Below the pieces are notes generated by a model that saw nothing but the letters and a program-made list of their open reading frames with translations, was not told where the DNA came from and did not search any database. The translations under genes were made by a program, and so were the position numbers. DNA of 64,000 bases. Source: Pantoea sp. At-9b. Its GTDB lineage: Bacteria; Pseudomonadota; Gammaproteobacteria; Enterobacterales; Enterobacteriaceae. Positions within the stretch are counted from its first letter, which is position 1. Every line of letters begins with the position of its first letter. This document shows, piece by piece, positions 47,490 through 56,577 of this stretch. The stretch lies in contig NC_014837.1 in the NCBI RefSeq assembly GCF_000175935.2, forward strand, positions 2,294,001 through 2,358,000, given 5' to 3'.

Positions 47490-48897
47490 CGTTTCCACCG
47501 AGAGGATCGGCGCGCTTGGCTGGAGGTTCGTCGTCATCGGTGTTTTCCAGTTCTGGATCCGGCTCCAGTTCTCCCTGAGCACGAACCTCATTAGGACTGA
47601 TAGCAGAGCGACCAAATGCATTGGTCGTTTTCACAGCCACGTCAGCCATTGCATTCATGTTGGCTATCTTCTCTTTCTCGCTTGGCGCGAGTAAGTCAGA
47701 CCATGCCAGTGTAATTTCCCCGGACTTTGGTGGGTCAATTATTCCCGTGATCCAGAACCGCTCAATGAGCGTGGTAATCACTGCTGTCATAAAACCCCAA
47801 CGCCGCCCATTGCAGCGCTTCGCCCAGTCCGTTTTATCTTCATCAGATGCAAGTCTGCCCGTTTGCTGACCGAACTGAATGGTGAATGGACACTGAATTG
47901 ATGCAGCAAACTCATTCGCTGTAACTGTCCATGTAGGTTCAGGATCGGCAGCAGCCACAGATAACACTGACGTTGTACCGGACTGCGTAACAAGCGCCGA
48001 ATCAGTACCACGATTGAGTTTTAGCATTTTCTCATTCATGGCCTCGCCAATGTCAGCGTAACCGGCTTTTACCGCCTGAGAAGCGATGGCTTGCATATCC
48101 GTATTCGCATCAAATGCAATACCGAGTTGGCGACTGGCATTCTTCAGGAAGCCTTCGGAGCTACCGCCGGAAATCTTCTCAAGGTCGAGCAACTTGTTGT
48201 ACCCGGCACGCAGGAAAGGCACCCCAGACAGCATATTTTCATCTTCAGAGCCTTCACTCAGGATGATTATTCGTTCGGGATGCACCGTGACACCGCGCAC
48301 TACACCATACGTTCCGTCGTCGCCAACGGGTTGCTCGTTGAAGTTGTAGCTGATCGGTTGCCCATAAGTTTCCGACATTGTGTCTGTGTCGAAATTGCCA
48401 GGCTTTACCTGTGATTCCCATGCCGGGATCAACTTCACAATCGCTTTGTCTTTGAGTTTTCTTACAGCATTACGGTCAACCGGCTGGCTCCACTCTTGCC
48501 CGTCACGGAACTGAATGAGAATTGCCGAATAGCGGCCAATCAGGTTGCGGCGATCGGCATCTTTGATTTTCGGCCAGTGCTTCTTCAGTAACTTGGTTAC
48601 CTGCGCCTCCCATGGCGTAGTTTTCGTCGATTCCTTCGCCTCATCACCATCGATAATGGTCGGATTATCAATCCAGCAACTATCAAGCAGTTTGTGTACT
48701 GCTGCGTGAGCCACAGCATTACGCTCATAAGCCCGATAGTACTGGTCAAAGCCAATCTGATCGGGGTAGCCGAACTCATCCCAAAGCTTGGTTCGCTTCG
48801 TGTTGCCATTCACCCCGGCATAGAGGGAGCGCAGACGCCCCACGGTAGCGGCCAGCGCGTTTACGAGGAAGTTTTCCCCCGGTTTTAATTCACTCAC
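47440..48897 (-). CDS. Portal protein (DUF1073)
   Basis: A 485-residue protein with the DUF1073 pattern (FGYPDQIGFDQYYRAYERN, LIPAWESQVKPG, PFTIQFGQQTGRLASDEDK). It forms the DNA-packaging ring at one capsid vertex. The C-terminal tail is acidic (ELEPDPELENTDDDEPPAK). Confidence 0.9.
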   Translation of the reverse strand: MSELKPGENFLVNALAATVGRLRSLYAGVNGNTKRTKLWDEFGYPDQIGFDQYYRAYERNAVAHAAVHKLLDSCWIDNPTIIDGDEAKESTKTTPWEAQVTKLLKKHWPKIKDADRRNLIGRYSAILIQFRDGQEWSQPVDRNAVRKLKDKAIVKLIPAWESQVKPGNFDTDTMSETYGQPISYNFNEQPVGDDGTYGVVRGVTVHPERIIILSEGSEDENMLSGVPFLRAGYNKLLDLEKISGGSSEGFLKNASRQLGIAFDANTDMQAIASQAVKAGYADIGEAMNEKMLKLNRGTDSALVTQSGTTSVLSVAAADPEPTWTVTANEFAASIQCPFTIQFGQQTGRLASDEDKTDWAKRCNGRRWGFMTAVITTLIERFWITGIIDPPKSGEITLAWSDLLAPSEKEKIANMNAMADVAVKTTNAFGRSAISPNEVRAQGELEPDPELENTDDDEPPAKRADPLGGNDDKPEAKESGDSTVTS

Positions 48898-48906
48898 TGG
48901 TGCTCC

Positions 48907-50370
48907 TTAGAAGAATATTGCGCCGACAGAAATGCCGCTTAACTCGGTAAGCGCATAAACCATCGCATCGAGGCGGTCTGGCGACTTTTTGGCCGTGGCC
49001 GGGACGTATTCCATTAACTGATTTTCCAGTACATAGAGATTCCCGTGGTTAGCCACCCGCCCCTGCTCATACAGAGCAGAAATCGGTTCAGCTCTGGCAA
49101 ACTTCCCCTTACATGCATGAACCCGAATAATGCGCCCCTTAAAACCCGCGTTGCGCAGCGTTTCCTCGGCCATATCGCCACCCTGGTTGGTTTCAATGAC
49201 AATCGCGTCAGCCTCATGCTGTTCATAAGCAAACATTGCCTTCTTGGCCCAGCCCGCGGGTGAATACTTGCCGCTGTAATCGCCATCGACCGAATACTGT
49301 TTTTTGTCACCGACACCATAGGCGCTGGCAACAACGATCCCTGACTCATCACTCTCTTCGCTATTCGTTGCCTGTGGGTCAATGGCCACGACCGTCCGCA
49401 CCTTCTCTTCGCGGATCTGTAAATCGTGTGCTCCAGATATCAGAGCCTCATTCCACAGTGCGCCCTCGGCGTTGAAACGCTTCGGATTCTGCATGTACTG
49501 CGCCTCGGCGGTTCGCCGGTGGGAGAAGAGTGAAACGCGGTGCGATTCGTTATGCTTGAATGGCCACAGCCAGCCATCAGGCAGGCCATGGTCAATCGGT
49601 ATGGCGTGGGTGTTGTCCGGGTATAACTCGGCATAGCTGCGGCTGTTATCGATGATCACCGGCAAATTCAGGTGATGCCACATTTCGCCGCTGCCACCAC
49701 GCAACAGATATCCACTGAGGTCGTGATAGTGGATGCGCTGCATAATCACGATCATTGGTGTCGTTTCGACGGCCAGTCGTGATTTGATGGTTTCGTTGAA
49801 TCGGTCATTAACGCCGCCGCGCACGGTATCGCTGTATGCATCATCCGGCTTAACCGGGTCATCGATGATCAGCGCGCCCTGCCAGCCAGGTTCCATATGC
49901 CCGGCGCGAAAGCCGGTGACCTGTCCGGCTGCCGACGACGCATAAACGCCGCCGCCATACTCGTTCCACCACATGGCCTTACTGTCTGCGTCGTCGCGCA
50001 GATCCATCGGCCACATGCCCTGAAAGGCGCTCGATTTGATCATCCCGCGCGCGGTCGATGAGTTGAGCAGCGCCAGATTATGCGAGTACGACAGATGCAT
50101 GAAGCGGGCACGCCGGTTAATCGCCAGCCCGCGCCCCATCATGTTGATGGTCGCCAGCTCTGTTTTGGTGTAACCGGGCGGAACGTTGATAACGAGGCGC
50201 TTAATCTCGCCATCGATGACGCGATCGAGCGTTTGCTGAATCACCTGGTGATGCGGCGCGACAATCATCTTGCCGCCGGTGCGCTGCTTGAAGAAGTAGC
50301 GGGCAAAATACATGCCATCCTCTTCACACTCTATCCGGCGCGCGAATACCTTTTGCTCAGCAGTCGTCAT
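48907..50370 (-). CDS. Terminase large subunit
   Basis: A 487-residue packaging motor. Walker A is VPPGYTKTELA near residue 64, Walker B is ALIIDDPVK near 170, and the C-terminal nuclease starts with VVAIDPQ near 327. It overlaps the small subunit by 14 bases. Confidence 0.95.
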   Translation of the reverse strand: MTTAEQKVFARRIECEEDGMYFARYFFKQRTGGKMIVAPHHQVIQQTLDRVIDGEIKRLVINVPPGYTKTELATINMMGRGLAINRRARFMHLSYSHNLALLNSSTARGMIKSSAFQGMWPMDLRDDADSKAMWWNEYGGGVYASSAAGQVTGFRAGHMEPGWQGALIIDDPVKPDDAYSDTVRGGVNDRFNETIKSRLAVETTPMIVIMQRIHYHDLSGYLLRGGSGEMWHHLNLPVIIDNSRSYAELYPDNTHAIPIDHGLPDGWLWPFKHNESHRVSLFSHRRTAEAQYMQNPKRFNAEGALWNEALISGAHDLQIREEKVRTVVAIDPQATNSEESDESGIVVASAYGVGDKKQYSVDGDYSGKYSPAGWAKKAMFAYEQHEADAIVIETNQGGDMAEETLRNAGFKGRIIRVHACKGKFARAEPISALYEQGRVANHGNLYVLENQLMEYVPATAKKSPDRLDAMVYALTELSGISVGAIFF

Positions 50371-50836
50371 CCTCCATCATCTCCTGCCGGGCGGATTTGT
50401 AATCCTCTTTGCTCATGGTGATTGTCTGGATGGCGCCGCCATCTTTGCCGGTGTGCTCCACTTTCTGCCGGTTGCTGAATGCGTCGCCGCACTCTTTGGC
50501 CGCCTGCTCAATCAGCTGAGCGGTCAGCGCAAAGTTCTTCATGCCTTCAGTGCGCGTCGCCATACGGTCGAGTGCGCGCAGCCGGTACGCCTTATTGGCG
50601 ATCGGGATGTCGGCTAACTCAGTCTGGAATCGTTCGCGGGTGGCGTTGAACATGTCCACCCACTTTTGCGCCAGTCTCTTTCCGCTGGCCTTCGTCGGGT
50701 CGTGTTGTTCAACCTGTTGGCGGTTAATCTTTATACCGAATTCTTTCAGGACAGCCTCGGTAACCTGTGATGGTGTATCAAAGCATGCAACAGACTGAAC
50801 TATAAAGGCTTTAACCTCTGGTTTTAATGCCGCCAT
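50357..50836 (-). CDS. Terminase small subunit (DUF2280)
   Basis: A 159-residue DNA-recognition subunit. An N-terminal helix-turn-helix region (SQVTEAVLKEFGIKINRQQVEQHDP) and a helical oligomerisation domain are seen. Position before the large subunit supports the call. Confidence 0.85.
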   Translation of the reverse strand: MAALKPEVKAFIVQSVACFDTPSQVTEAVLKEFGIKINRQQVEQHDPTKASGKRLAQKWVDMFNATRERFQTELADIPIANKAYRLRALDRMATRTEGMKNFALTAQLIEQAAKECGDAFSNRQKVEHTGKDGGAIQTITMSKEDYKSARQEMMEDDDC

Positions 50837-50866
50837 AGTTTACCATCCGTCCTGGTCTGTCCTGGT

Positions 50867-51526
50867 TTATGCCAGCCTCAGCATGCATGTGCCGCACGCC
50901 CTGGCTATGTCGAGTTTTGCCACCTCAGCCGGTTGGCTGGCGGCGTCGATAAGTTCCTGCACTTCAACGCTGGCGCCATAGCGGCGTACCACGCCAACGA
51001 ACTCTTCAACATCGTGCCCTCGCAGGCACAGCTTCGGCTTCCCGGTATCGCGATAGAATGCTGGTGCGCCAAAATCATCTGTTTTGTGCGCTATGTGGTA
51101 AAGCTCATGCTCCACCAAGGCGCAGAATTCCACATCACTGCATTCAGCGCAGTAATCCGCAGCCAATGTGATGATGTAATCAGGCAACTCGCCAAACCAT
51201 TCATACATCTGTTGCTGCATTCTGGCCTTTTGCCAGCCGCCAGCTCGTATTGCTACCTCTTCCGCCTGACCAAGAACAAACCGGCCCTGCTTTTCGAATG
51301 CAGATGACGCCCACATGAAGCGGAGGTTAGCATCGAGAAGGTGGGAGTGATCCGGGTTATAGAGATGCCCACCCTCGGTGAGGATGTTCTTGGTAACCCA
51401 TTCCTGGAGCTCATTGGCAGGCATCAGACTTATATAGGGATGAAATTCAGACAAAACCCCATTAAGAGGGTATGGACGCGCCATCGGATCAATTGAGAAT
51501 ATTTCTTTCAGGTCAGTGAGTACCAT
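50867..51526 (-). CDS. Putative phage metallopeptidase
   Basis: A 219-residue protein. VEHELYHIAHKTDDFGAP is an HExxH-like zinc motif; further Cys residues (CAECSDVEFC and CGTCML) could bind metal. Such genes often precede the terminase in lambdoid phages. ATG 51526, with AAGG upstream, is divergent from the 51549 gene. Confidence 0.8.
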   Translation of the reverse strand: MVLTDLKEIFSIDPMARPYPLNGVLSEFHPYISLMPANELQEWVTKNILTEGGHLYNPDHSHLLDANLRFMWASSAFEKQGRFVLGQAEEVAIRAGGWQKARMQQQMYEWFGELPDYIITLAADYCAECSDVEFCALVEHELYHIAHKTDDFGAPAFYRDTGKPKLCLRGHDVEEFVGVVRRYGASVEVQELIDAASQPAEVAKLDIARACGTCMLRLA

Positions 51527-51548
51527 GAGTTACCTTAAGGATTTTTCT

Positions 51549-51800
51549 ATGACTAATGAATTAGCACAATTTGAAGATATCAAAGCCGAATTAAAGGATT
51601 TACGTTTGGAAGTTGCTGCTCAACAAACAGTAATTCATGTCCTGTTATCTTTCCTCGAAGGTATTCATGGCCAGGAGAAGAGAAGGCTAATTTCTGAAGC
51701 GATTAAGAATGAGAACACTGGACCTCTGATTGAGCTCCTTGATGAAGAAGCCAAACAACGGTTGCTTGCCATTCAGAAGAAGTTGCAGCACTTTATCTAA
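51549..51800 (+). CDS. Small coiled-coil protein of the accessory island
   Basis: An 83-residue helical, acidic protein (MTNELAQFEDIKAELKDLRLE) with heptad-like leucines. It points against the late operon and is preceded by AAGGA. No family recognised. First gene of the plus-strand accessory cluster. Confidence 0.6.
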   Translation: MTNELAQFEDIKAELKDLRLEVAAQQTVIHVLLSFLEGIHGQEKRRLISEAIKNENTGPLIELLDEEAKQRLLAIQKKLQHFI

Positions 51801-52058
51801 TCGCGTTCCTTCTCCAAGTGGTTGCATTACTCCTGGCAGCAGGATGGATGGGAACAACCTCATCACTTAAAATTGTAATACACTGAAAAAAAATGGAAAT
51901 TTAAAAACTGTACCAAAATGAGAAATTACAACTTTATAAACCGCACCATTTGTACAGACATTATACAAATCTGAAAACAGATAGCGCCGAACTACCTGAT
52001 AAATTTAATTAACGATTAATCATTGGGCCTTTCATCTGTTAAATGGTAGAGGCATTAC

Positions 52059-52259
52059 GTGAAGAATTTATTAGCAGCGTTTAATTATTTCGTAATGCTG
52101 CTGGACTCATCCGGGAAGAGAACTAGTATCTGTCATGCACTGGTGACGAGCGGACCCTCCGTCACCTCAGTATATAGCGGCAATATAGCCGACCTTGTCT
52201 TCACGCATTCCTCCGCCGTTGTCCGATACGGCGGCTCTTTTTTGTATCGAGCTAATTAA
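52059..52259 (+). CDS. Doubtful small ORF with a terminator near its end
   Basis: A GTG-started 66-codon frame (MKNLLAAFNYFVMLLDSSG) preceded by AGAGG. A strong terminator (CCGCCG/CGGCGG, then TTTTTT, about 52212-52241) lies inside its last codons, so the transcript may be a noncoding RNA or a shorter peptide instead. Confidence 0.3.
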   Translation: MKNLLAAFNYFVMLLDSSGKRTSICHALVTSGPSVTSVYSGNIADLVFTHSSAVVRYGGSFLYRAN

Positions 52260-52431
52260 ATTTAATCCGGGCTCATACCGTGAGTGTTCGGATTATTAAC
52301 CCTTAAGACACTTCCGAAAACATCCGCTTATGGTGGTTCATTACACTTTAGTGAGTAACCCTTTTCATATGTCCGACATTCCAGGTAGTTCTGCATTGCT
52401 ATAGTTAAAAAGCATCATAAAAGGAGTGCAT

Positions 52432-52593
52432 ATGAAAAAAATCATTCTGTTAGTGCTTGCGCTTGCAAGTGTATCTTCTTTATCTGGCTGCGTATGGCCG
52501 TGGGGACCACATGATGGCGGTGGCGGCGGTGGCGGGCCAGCTCAGGGTCCTGGTGGAGGTGGCGGAGGCGGTGGAAGCCGCCCGGGACCATAA
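52432..52593 (+). CDS. Small Gly-rich lipoprotein
   Basis: A 53-residue lipoprotein: MKKIILLVLALASVSSLSGC gives a signal peptide and lipobox with Cys20. The mature peptide starts CVWPWGPHD and has two runs of seven and eight glycines. AAGGAGTGCAT supports the start. The hairpin GGGCGGC/GCCGCCC (52607-52632) follows. It probably acts at the host envelope during lysogeny; the function is unknown. Confidence 0.8.
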   Translation: MKKIILLVLALASVSSLSGCVWPWGPHDGGGGGGGPAQGPGGGGGGGGSRPGP

Positions 52594-53062
52594 TGTCTTA
52601 ACTGATGGGCGGCTTCGCACGTCAGGCCGCCCGAAAATTACTGCACCAGTTCGACATTTCCAGCTTGCGTTCTTTAGACTCTGAATGAGTTGCGCAGTAT
52701 AACTTTAACCACAAAAAGTCCTCCATGAGAGGGGATGTTTTATCAAAAGTTCCGTCTCTACTATCATGCTATGCATGTTAGGTCATCGACGCATTAATTC
52801 CGATGCTGAATCAATTTACTCTTCACTCATACGACCACACGACTCGCTCTAGATGAAATTTTACAAAATCAATTTCATTGCATATGTTTACTGGGTGTTA
52901 ATAAGTTCCTTGAACCAATGGTGCCTTGCATCGCCTCTGGAGCTGTTATGGATTTCCATCTTCAGATGGTAATTTTTTGCATAAAAATTAAGCAAGACAC
53001 TAAACTTATATTTCCTGCTAATCAGCATGCTTAATTTCAGCTGCACAAACCTGAGGCGTGAA

Positions 53063-53320
53063 ATGGAACAGATTACATCAACAGAGTCCCAGTTAGCCGA
53101 ATCCTTCAAGGATCTTGGTGCTCAATATGCCAGCGAGAGGGAAGTTTTATCTAAAATTTACAATGATTTATCTCATAAAAACAATACCATAAGTAATAAA
53201 GACATCATCCTTGCCTTACTTCAATTACTGGAAGAAGAAAAAGATGTGATAAAACTCGACATTTACAGACAAGCTTTAGAAATTGTTGTTCAGCAAACAC
53301 CTGATGATGCTTCTTACTGA
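53063..53320 (+). CDS. ariR: YmgB/AriR-family biofilm and acid-stress regulator
   Basis: An 85-residue helical protein. NKDIILALLQLLEEEKDVIKLDIYRQALEIV matches the C-terminal half of E. coli AriR/YmgB, a small dimeric factor that links two-component signalling, biofilm and acid resistance. ATG 53063 follows GAGGCG. Presence in a prophage accessory island suggests modulation of host behaviour. A terminator follows. Confidence 0.8.
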   Translation: MEQITSTESQLAESFKDLGAQYASEREVLSKIYNDLSHKNNTISNKDIILALLQLLEEEKDVIKLDIYRQALEIVVQQTPDDASY

Positions 53321-53389
53321 ATCCCATGTGCTACAATTTAAAAGTCAAACAATAAAAAACGGACTTTTTATCCCTTCCCTCAATCCGTT

Positions 53390-53415
53390 GCCCCCTTATT
53401 CAGGGGGCTTTTTTT
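53390..53415 (+). terminator. Terminator of the ariR-like gene
   Basis: GCCCCC-TTATTCA-GGGGGC followed by seven T residues. Confidence 0.9.
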
Positions 53416-53462
53416 GACAGAAGCACTTAAAAAAGCACATTAAATACTGCTGTAACTGCTTA

Positions 53463-53490
53463 AAAGAAAACCGCCCCATGAGGGGGTTGG
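53463..53490 (-). terminator. Terminator of the acidic small gene
   Basis: On the minus strand AACCCCC-TCATG-GGGCGGTT followed by TTCTTTT, six bases after the stop. Confidence 0.55.
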
Positions 53491-53496
53491 TAGATT

Positions 53497-53625
53497 TTAA
53501 GGTCTGGGAGTTTCCTCATTCGGAAACTCGGTATCTGCATCGTCATCATCTTCGTCCGGAAATTGACCATCCGGAACGGTGCCCTCATCAGGAAGCGGCT
53601 TAACATCATCTGGACGTTCTGACAT
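53497..53625 (-). CDS. Small highly acidic protein
   Basis: A 42-residue protein (MSERPDDVKPLPDEGTVPDG) with an Asp/Glu/Pro-rich body and net charge strongly negative. GGAGGTGAGT gives an excellent ribosome site. No family is recognised. Acidic mimics of DNA occur in phages, but this is too short to claim that. Confidence 0.65.
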   Translation of the reverse strand: MSERPDDVKPLPDEGTVPDGQFPDEDDDDADTEFPNEETPRP

Positions 53626-53841
53626 ACTCACCTCCACTAATACCCGTATGGGAACTTTTATTTTAGGTCCGTAATGAACGAAACATGCTAATTCTCTATC
53701 ATGGCTGTGAGTTAAGCGTAAAAAATAAATAAAAATGCATTAGCACCTTTCTTTTATTCACGCTTCGACTATCGACAAAAAACTGCTAAGCAACATAAAA
53801 AACCACCCGCAGGTGGCTGTCTGTTTTTTAATTACAAACTG

Positions 53842-54063
53842 TTATCTGCGAGCCATATCAATAGCAGCTCTGAACAAACATTCGAGCAGAACTTCATCCG
53901 TCAGGCCGGTCAATGTCATGTCAACTTCGTGTATACCATCAGCCCAGCGCCAGGTAATTGTTATCCTGGCTTCAGTTAGCCTAACCTCTGACTCAGCTCT
54001 GGGGTTAGCCATTGCCGCTGCAAGCGCCAGGTCGTACTGTCGGGTACTATTTTCTTCTGCCAT
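53842..54063 (-). CDS. Unknown small prophage protein
   Basis: A 73-residue protein (MAEENSTRQYDLALAAAMAN) with a helical N terminus and a beta hairpin (ARITITWRWADGIHEVDMTL). No family recognised. A terminator-like stem (CCACC-TGC-GGGTGG, then TTTTTT) lies downstream at about 53799-53818. Confidence 0.55.
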   Translation of the reverse strand: MAEENSTRQYDLALAAAMANPRAESEVRLTEARITITWRWADGIHEVDMTLTGLTDEVLLECLFRAAIDMARR

Positions 54064-54345
54064 TTATAGATTTCCGGAACTGATTCAGGAGACCGGAATG
54101 TAACTTTTAGTGATGCGTCTCAGAAGTGCAGGACGGGGAATTTACGAAAATATTACATTAAAAATCAGGGTTTCAGATTGTTCATCTTTCTGATACAGGG
54201 ACTTTTAATTGAGCGATTAAAACAGCACTAAAACTTTAAACCCTACAAAAACAAAGCCCTTTCGAAAAGCTTACAAATCCAGCATAGCTACGGCCAATAA
54301 ATGAGATTAATCTGAATTTAACCATACTTTACTCACTCATCCATC

Positions 54346-54576
54346 ATGCCAGTCATTCGCTTGATTTGTAAAAATTGCGGGTCTACGAAGTTTATTGCCT
54401 TAGCTGGCACGCCAGAGTCACAATCAGTGACTCATATGCAATGTCGGGATTGTTCTTCACCTGTGAATGTTGACGATGTGATCAGGTATCGGGATGATTA
54501 CATCGCTCCGGGTATTCATTCCGCTGATGAGCAATCATTATTGCGAGACAGCGTTTATATAGTTCCTGGTGCCTGA
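54346..54576 (+). CDS. Small zinc-ribbon protein
   Basis: A 76-residue protein with CKNC (8-11) and CRDC (33-36), giving a Cys4 zinc ribbon. The second half is acidic. No ribosome site is obvious, so the start is uncertain. The function is unknown. Confidence 0.55.
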   Translation: MPVIRLICKNCGSTKFIALAGTPESQSVTHMQCRDCSSPVNVDDVIRYRDDYIAPGIHSADEQSLLRDSVYIVPGA

Positions 54577-54636
54577 TCATAAGGCGCATTCATAAATGCG
54601 CCTTATGATGAAAACTTATTAAACTCACCAACCGAA

Positions 54637-54858
54637 TCAGCAACCGGCACCAAGGCCGATTTTCTCAGCCATTATCTCAAAAGCCATATCCAATGCTTTA
54701 TGACTGAAACTACTTTGCGCGGTCAACAGTTGGAGTTGCTGAATCAGTTGCTCAGGTGAATCAACTTCCGCAAGTGGAACGTGTCTGACTGAGTCAAAAA
54801 TATCGATAACGGCCAGATTACCTGTGTCATCAATGTAAGCTGATTCATTACTTTTCAT
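54637..54858 (-). CDS. Unknown small prophage protein
   Basis: A 73-residue helical protein (MKSNESAYIDDTGNLAVIDI). ATG 54858 is supported by GAGG eight bases upstream; a longer frame exists but lacks a ribosome site. Confidence 0.55.
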   Translation of the reverse strand: MKSNESAYIDDTGNLAVIDIFDSVRHVPLAEVDSPEQLIQQLQLLTAQSSFSHKALDMAFEIMAEKIGLGAGC

Positions 54859-54960
54859 TTCAATTACCTCATAGCTGTAACCAAATGAGTGTAATTCACA
54901 ACTCACATGCTGCTTTGATAAAAGTTGCTACCGAAATATATAACCGATTCATATAATTAA

Positions 54961-55203
54961 CTATGCTGTCGTTTTTAATTCATTAACTGAGCCAGCTACG
55001 GATGTGGCTGTTGCTGTCGGAGCATCATTGCTTCCCGCCTGCGCGGCCTTTAAACGCGTCTGCACTTCAGCCTCAATCGCATCGGCTTTCGCCTGCGATT
55101 TGGCTTTGAAGTAATCGCGAATTTTTACCCAGCCACCTGCAATGAGATACAGCGCGGAAACGATGGTTGAGAACCACAACATGATTGTTTCATAAAAGGT
55201 CAT
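54961..55203 (-). CDS. Small membrane protein next to Rz1
   Basis: An 80-residue protein with one membrane segment (about 6-25, IMLWFSTIVSALYLIAGGWV) and a charged, Ala-rich helical tail. It overlaps Rz1 by ATGA. Could be a second holin or pinholin-like protein; not shown. Confidence 0.6.
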   Translation of the reverse strand: MTFYETIMLWFSTIVSALYLIAGGWVKIRDYFKAKSQAKADAIEAEVQTRLKAAQAGSNDAPTATATSVAGSVNELKTTA

Positions 55204-55460
55204 TTGGCTTGTTCCTGTCTGGATTGTTCAATGGCACGGATGTCTGCTTTATCACGGTTGCACTTCTCAACCACGGCCAGCAATTGCTCATTCAGCGTAA
55301 GACTGTCGCTCCACGTCATCTGGTAAGGGAACTCGGGGATGACACAGTCAACCAGCAGGCTTGCCGGTATTTGCACGGGTGGCACCTGCACGTATTCGGT
55401 TCGCGTGGTCCCGCAACTGCTCAACAGCAGCGGCAGGTACACGGCGTTTAGCGCACTCAT
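55200..55460 (-). CDS. Rz1: o-spanin Rz1-like lipoprotein
   Basis: An 86-residue lipoprotein beginning inside Rz in another frame. Lipobox LLSSC with Cys16, then a Pro-containing stretch (VQVPPVQIPASLL). The overlapping arrangement is the classic spanin pair. ATG 55460 is chosen so that the lipobox is near the N terminus. It forms the outer-membrane partner that fuses membranes with Rz during lysis. Confidence 0.85.
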   Translation of the reverse strand: MSALNAVYLPLLLSSCGTTRTEYVQVPPVQIPASLLVDCVIPEFPYQMTWSDSLTLNEQLLAVVEKCNRDKADIRAIEQSRQEQAK

Positions 55461-55740
55461 CAACAGCAACGGCCTGTTGAATAACAACGATTCGCTCCGC
55501 TGATTGCTGGTCAGTTTTCTGCTTTGCATCTGCATTCGCCTGGACAATGCTGTTGATGATAGAAACAGCCTTCAGAACGTTGGCTGTCACAGTGCTGGCC
55601 TGGTTCGCTGTTTTCTCAGCAGCATCGGCGCGGGCGCTGTTGCTTCTGTACTGGTAGCCCAGATAAGCCCCACCACCAACCAGACCGAGAAGAATAAGCA
55701 ACAACAACACGCCGACGGCCGCTTTTATCTCTGCTGTCAT
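55348..55740 (-). CDS. Rz: i-spanin Rz-like protein
   Basis: A 130-residue type II membrane protein: one N-terminal anchor (about 8-29) and a periplasmic helical coiled coil (about 32-120). The last third overlaps Rz1. ATGA overlap with the gene before. Confidence 0.85.
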   Translation of the reverse strand: MTAEIKAAVGVLLLLILLGLVGGGAYLGYQYRSNSARADAAEKTANQASTVTANVLKAVSIINSIVQANADAKQKTDQQSAERIVVIQQAVAVDECAKRRVPAAAVEQLRDHANRIRAGATRANTGKPAG

Positions 55741-55943
55741 GGCTTTTTACCCTGATCCACAAGACGACCAACGATGCCGCACACAGCAACCACGGCGGTG
55801 ATGGCCCCCATATAATCAGGTGGAATGTGGCGCTTGAGGTCATCAGGAAGCCATACCCAGGCGGCGGGGATAGAACCGGCGAGCGCGAGGCAGTGAACAG
55901 ACAACCAGCGCCATGAACGCTTCCAGTCAGCGACTAACCTCAT
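55737..55943 (-). CDS. Small lysis-cassette membrane protein (DUF7940-like)
   Basis: A 68-residue protein with two hydrophobic stretches (WLSVHCLALAGSIPAAWVW and YMGAITAVVAVCGIVGRLV). The MRLVADWKRSWRWLS start is typical of small proteins between endolysin and Rz. It is a possible antiholin or accessory holin. ATG 55943 is used; the longer frame overlaps the endolysin. Confidence 0.75.
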   Translation of the reverse strand: MRLVADWKRSWRWLSVHCLALAGSIPAAWVWLPDDLKRHIPPDYMGAITAVVAVCGIVGRLVDQGKKP

Positions 55944-55944
55944 A

Positions 55945-56574
55945 TCACACCACCAGAACCGATTTAGCTTTGAGAAAGCGGACGCGGCGATCATCAATGC
56001 CATTCTGGCCGCCATTGATAATCTGCGTAACGCGCACGAGGTCGCCGCTGTATTTCAGGCAACCTTTGCTGGCAAAGAACCACGCAGCACTTCGGGCGGC
56101 GTATTCATCCTGCGCCAGCAATTCGGGCTGCGATACCAGATCCACTTTCAGCCCGTCACCGCAACTGCGGTAATTCGACAGGCCGGTGATCTGGATGATC
56201 CCGCGACCACGATAAAACCAGCCATCGCCCGGCCCCTTATTGCCCATGCGTTTGCCGTAAACGAGATTGGCGATTGCACGCTGGAGTTCCGGCGGCAGAG
56301 ATGATTCCCCCGGCCGACGACCGAGAGCGCTGGCCTGGTCCTGTGTCAGCCGTCCGGCACGTACAAAGCCAGCAAGACCGGCAATGCTGTAATTGAAGCT
56401 CTCCACCAGACTGTTAAAACCAGCGCTTTCATGGCCTGCCTGCGCGATAAACATTGCCTGGTCAACCGCTGATGAAATGCCAAATTCGCTCATCGCTGCG
56501 GTGAGATGTGGAAACCAGCGCGCGGCTAATCCGGCGCTTAAGCCAGCCGCCTGCTGAAATTGTGTCTGGTTCAT
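55945..56574 (-). CDS. GH19-type endolysin
   Basis: A 209-residue glycoside hydrolase family 19 enzyme, without a signal peptide, so holin-dependent. The catalytic Glu lies in QAGHESAGFN near residue 49 and FYRGRGIIQITGLSNY near 120 is the substrate cleft. It cleaves peptidoglycan glycan strands at lysis. Confidence 0.93.
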   Translation of the reverse strand: MNQTQFQQAAGLSAGLAARWFPHLTAAMSEFGISSAVDQAMFIAQAGHESAGFNSLVESFNYSIAGLAGFVRAGRLTQDQASALGRRPGESSLPPELQRAIANLVYGKRMGNKGPGDGWFYRGRGIIQITGLSNYRSCGDGLKVDLVSQPELLAQDEYAARSAAWFFASKGCLKYSGDLVRVTQIINGGQNGIDDRRVRFLKAKSVLVV

Positions 56575-56577
56575 TAA

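Noticed and set aside
52888..53109. 73-codon minus-strand frame
   Set aside because: It runs antisense to the ariR-like start, has no ribosome site and an unlikely composition.
53497..53625. DNA-mimic anti-restriction protein
   Set aside because: Acidic, but only 42 residues and Pro-rich, too short to support that call.
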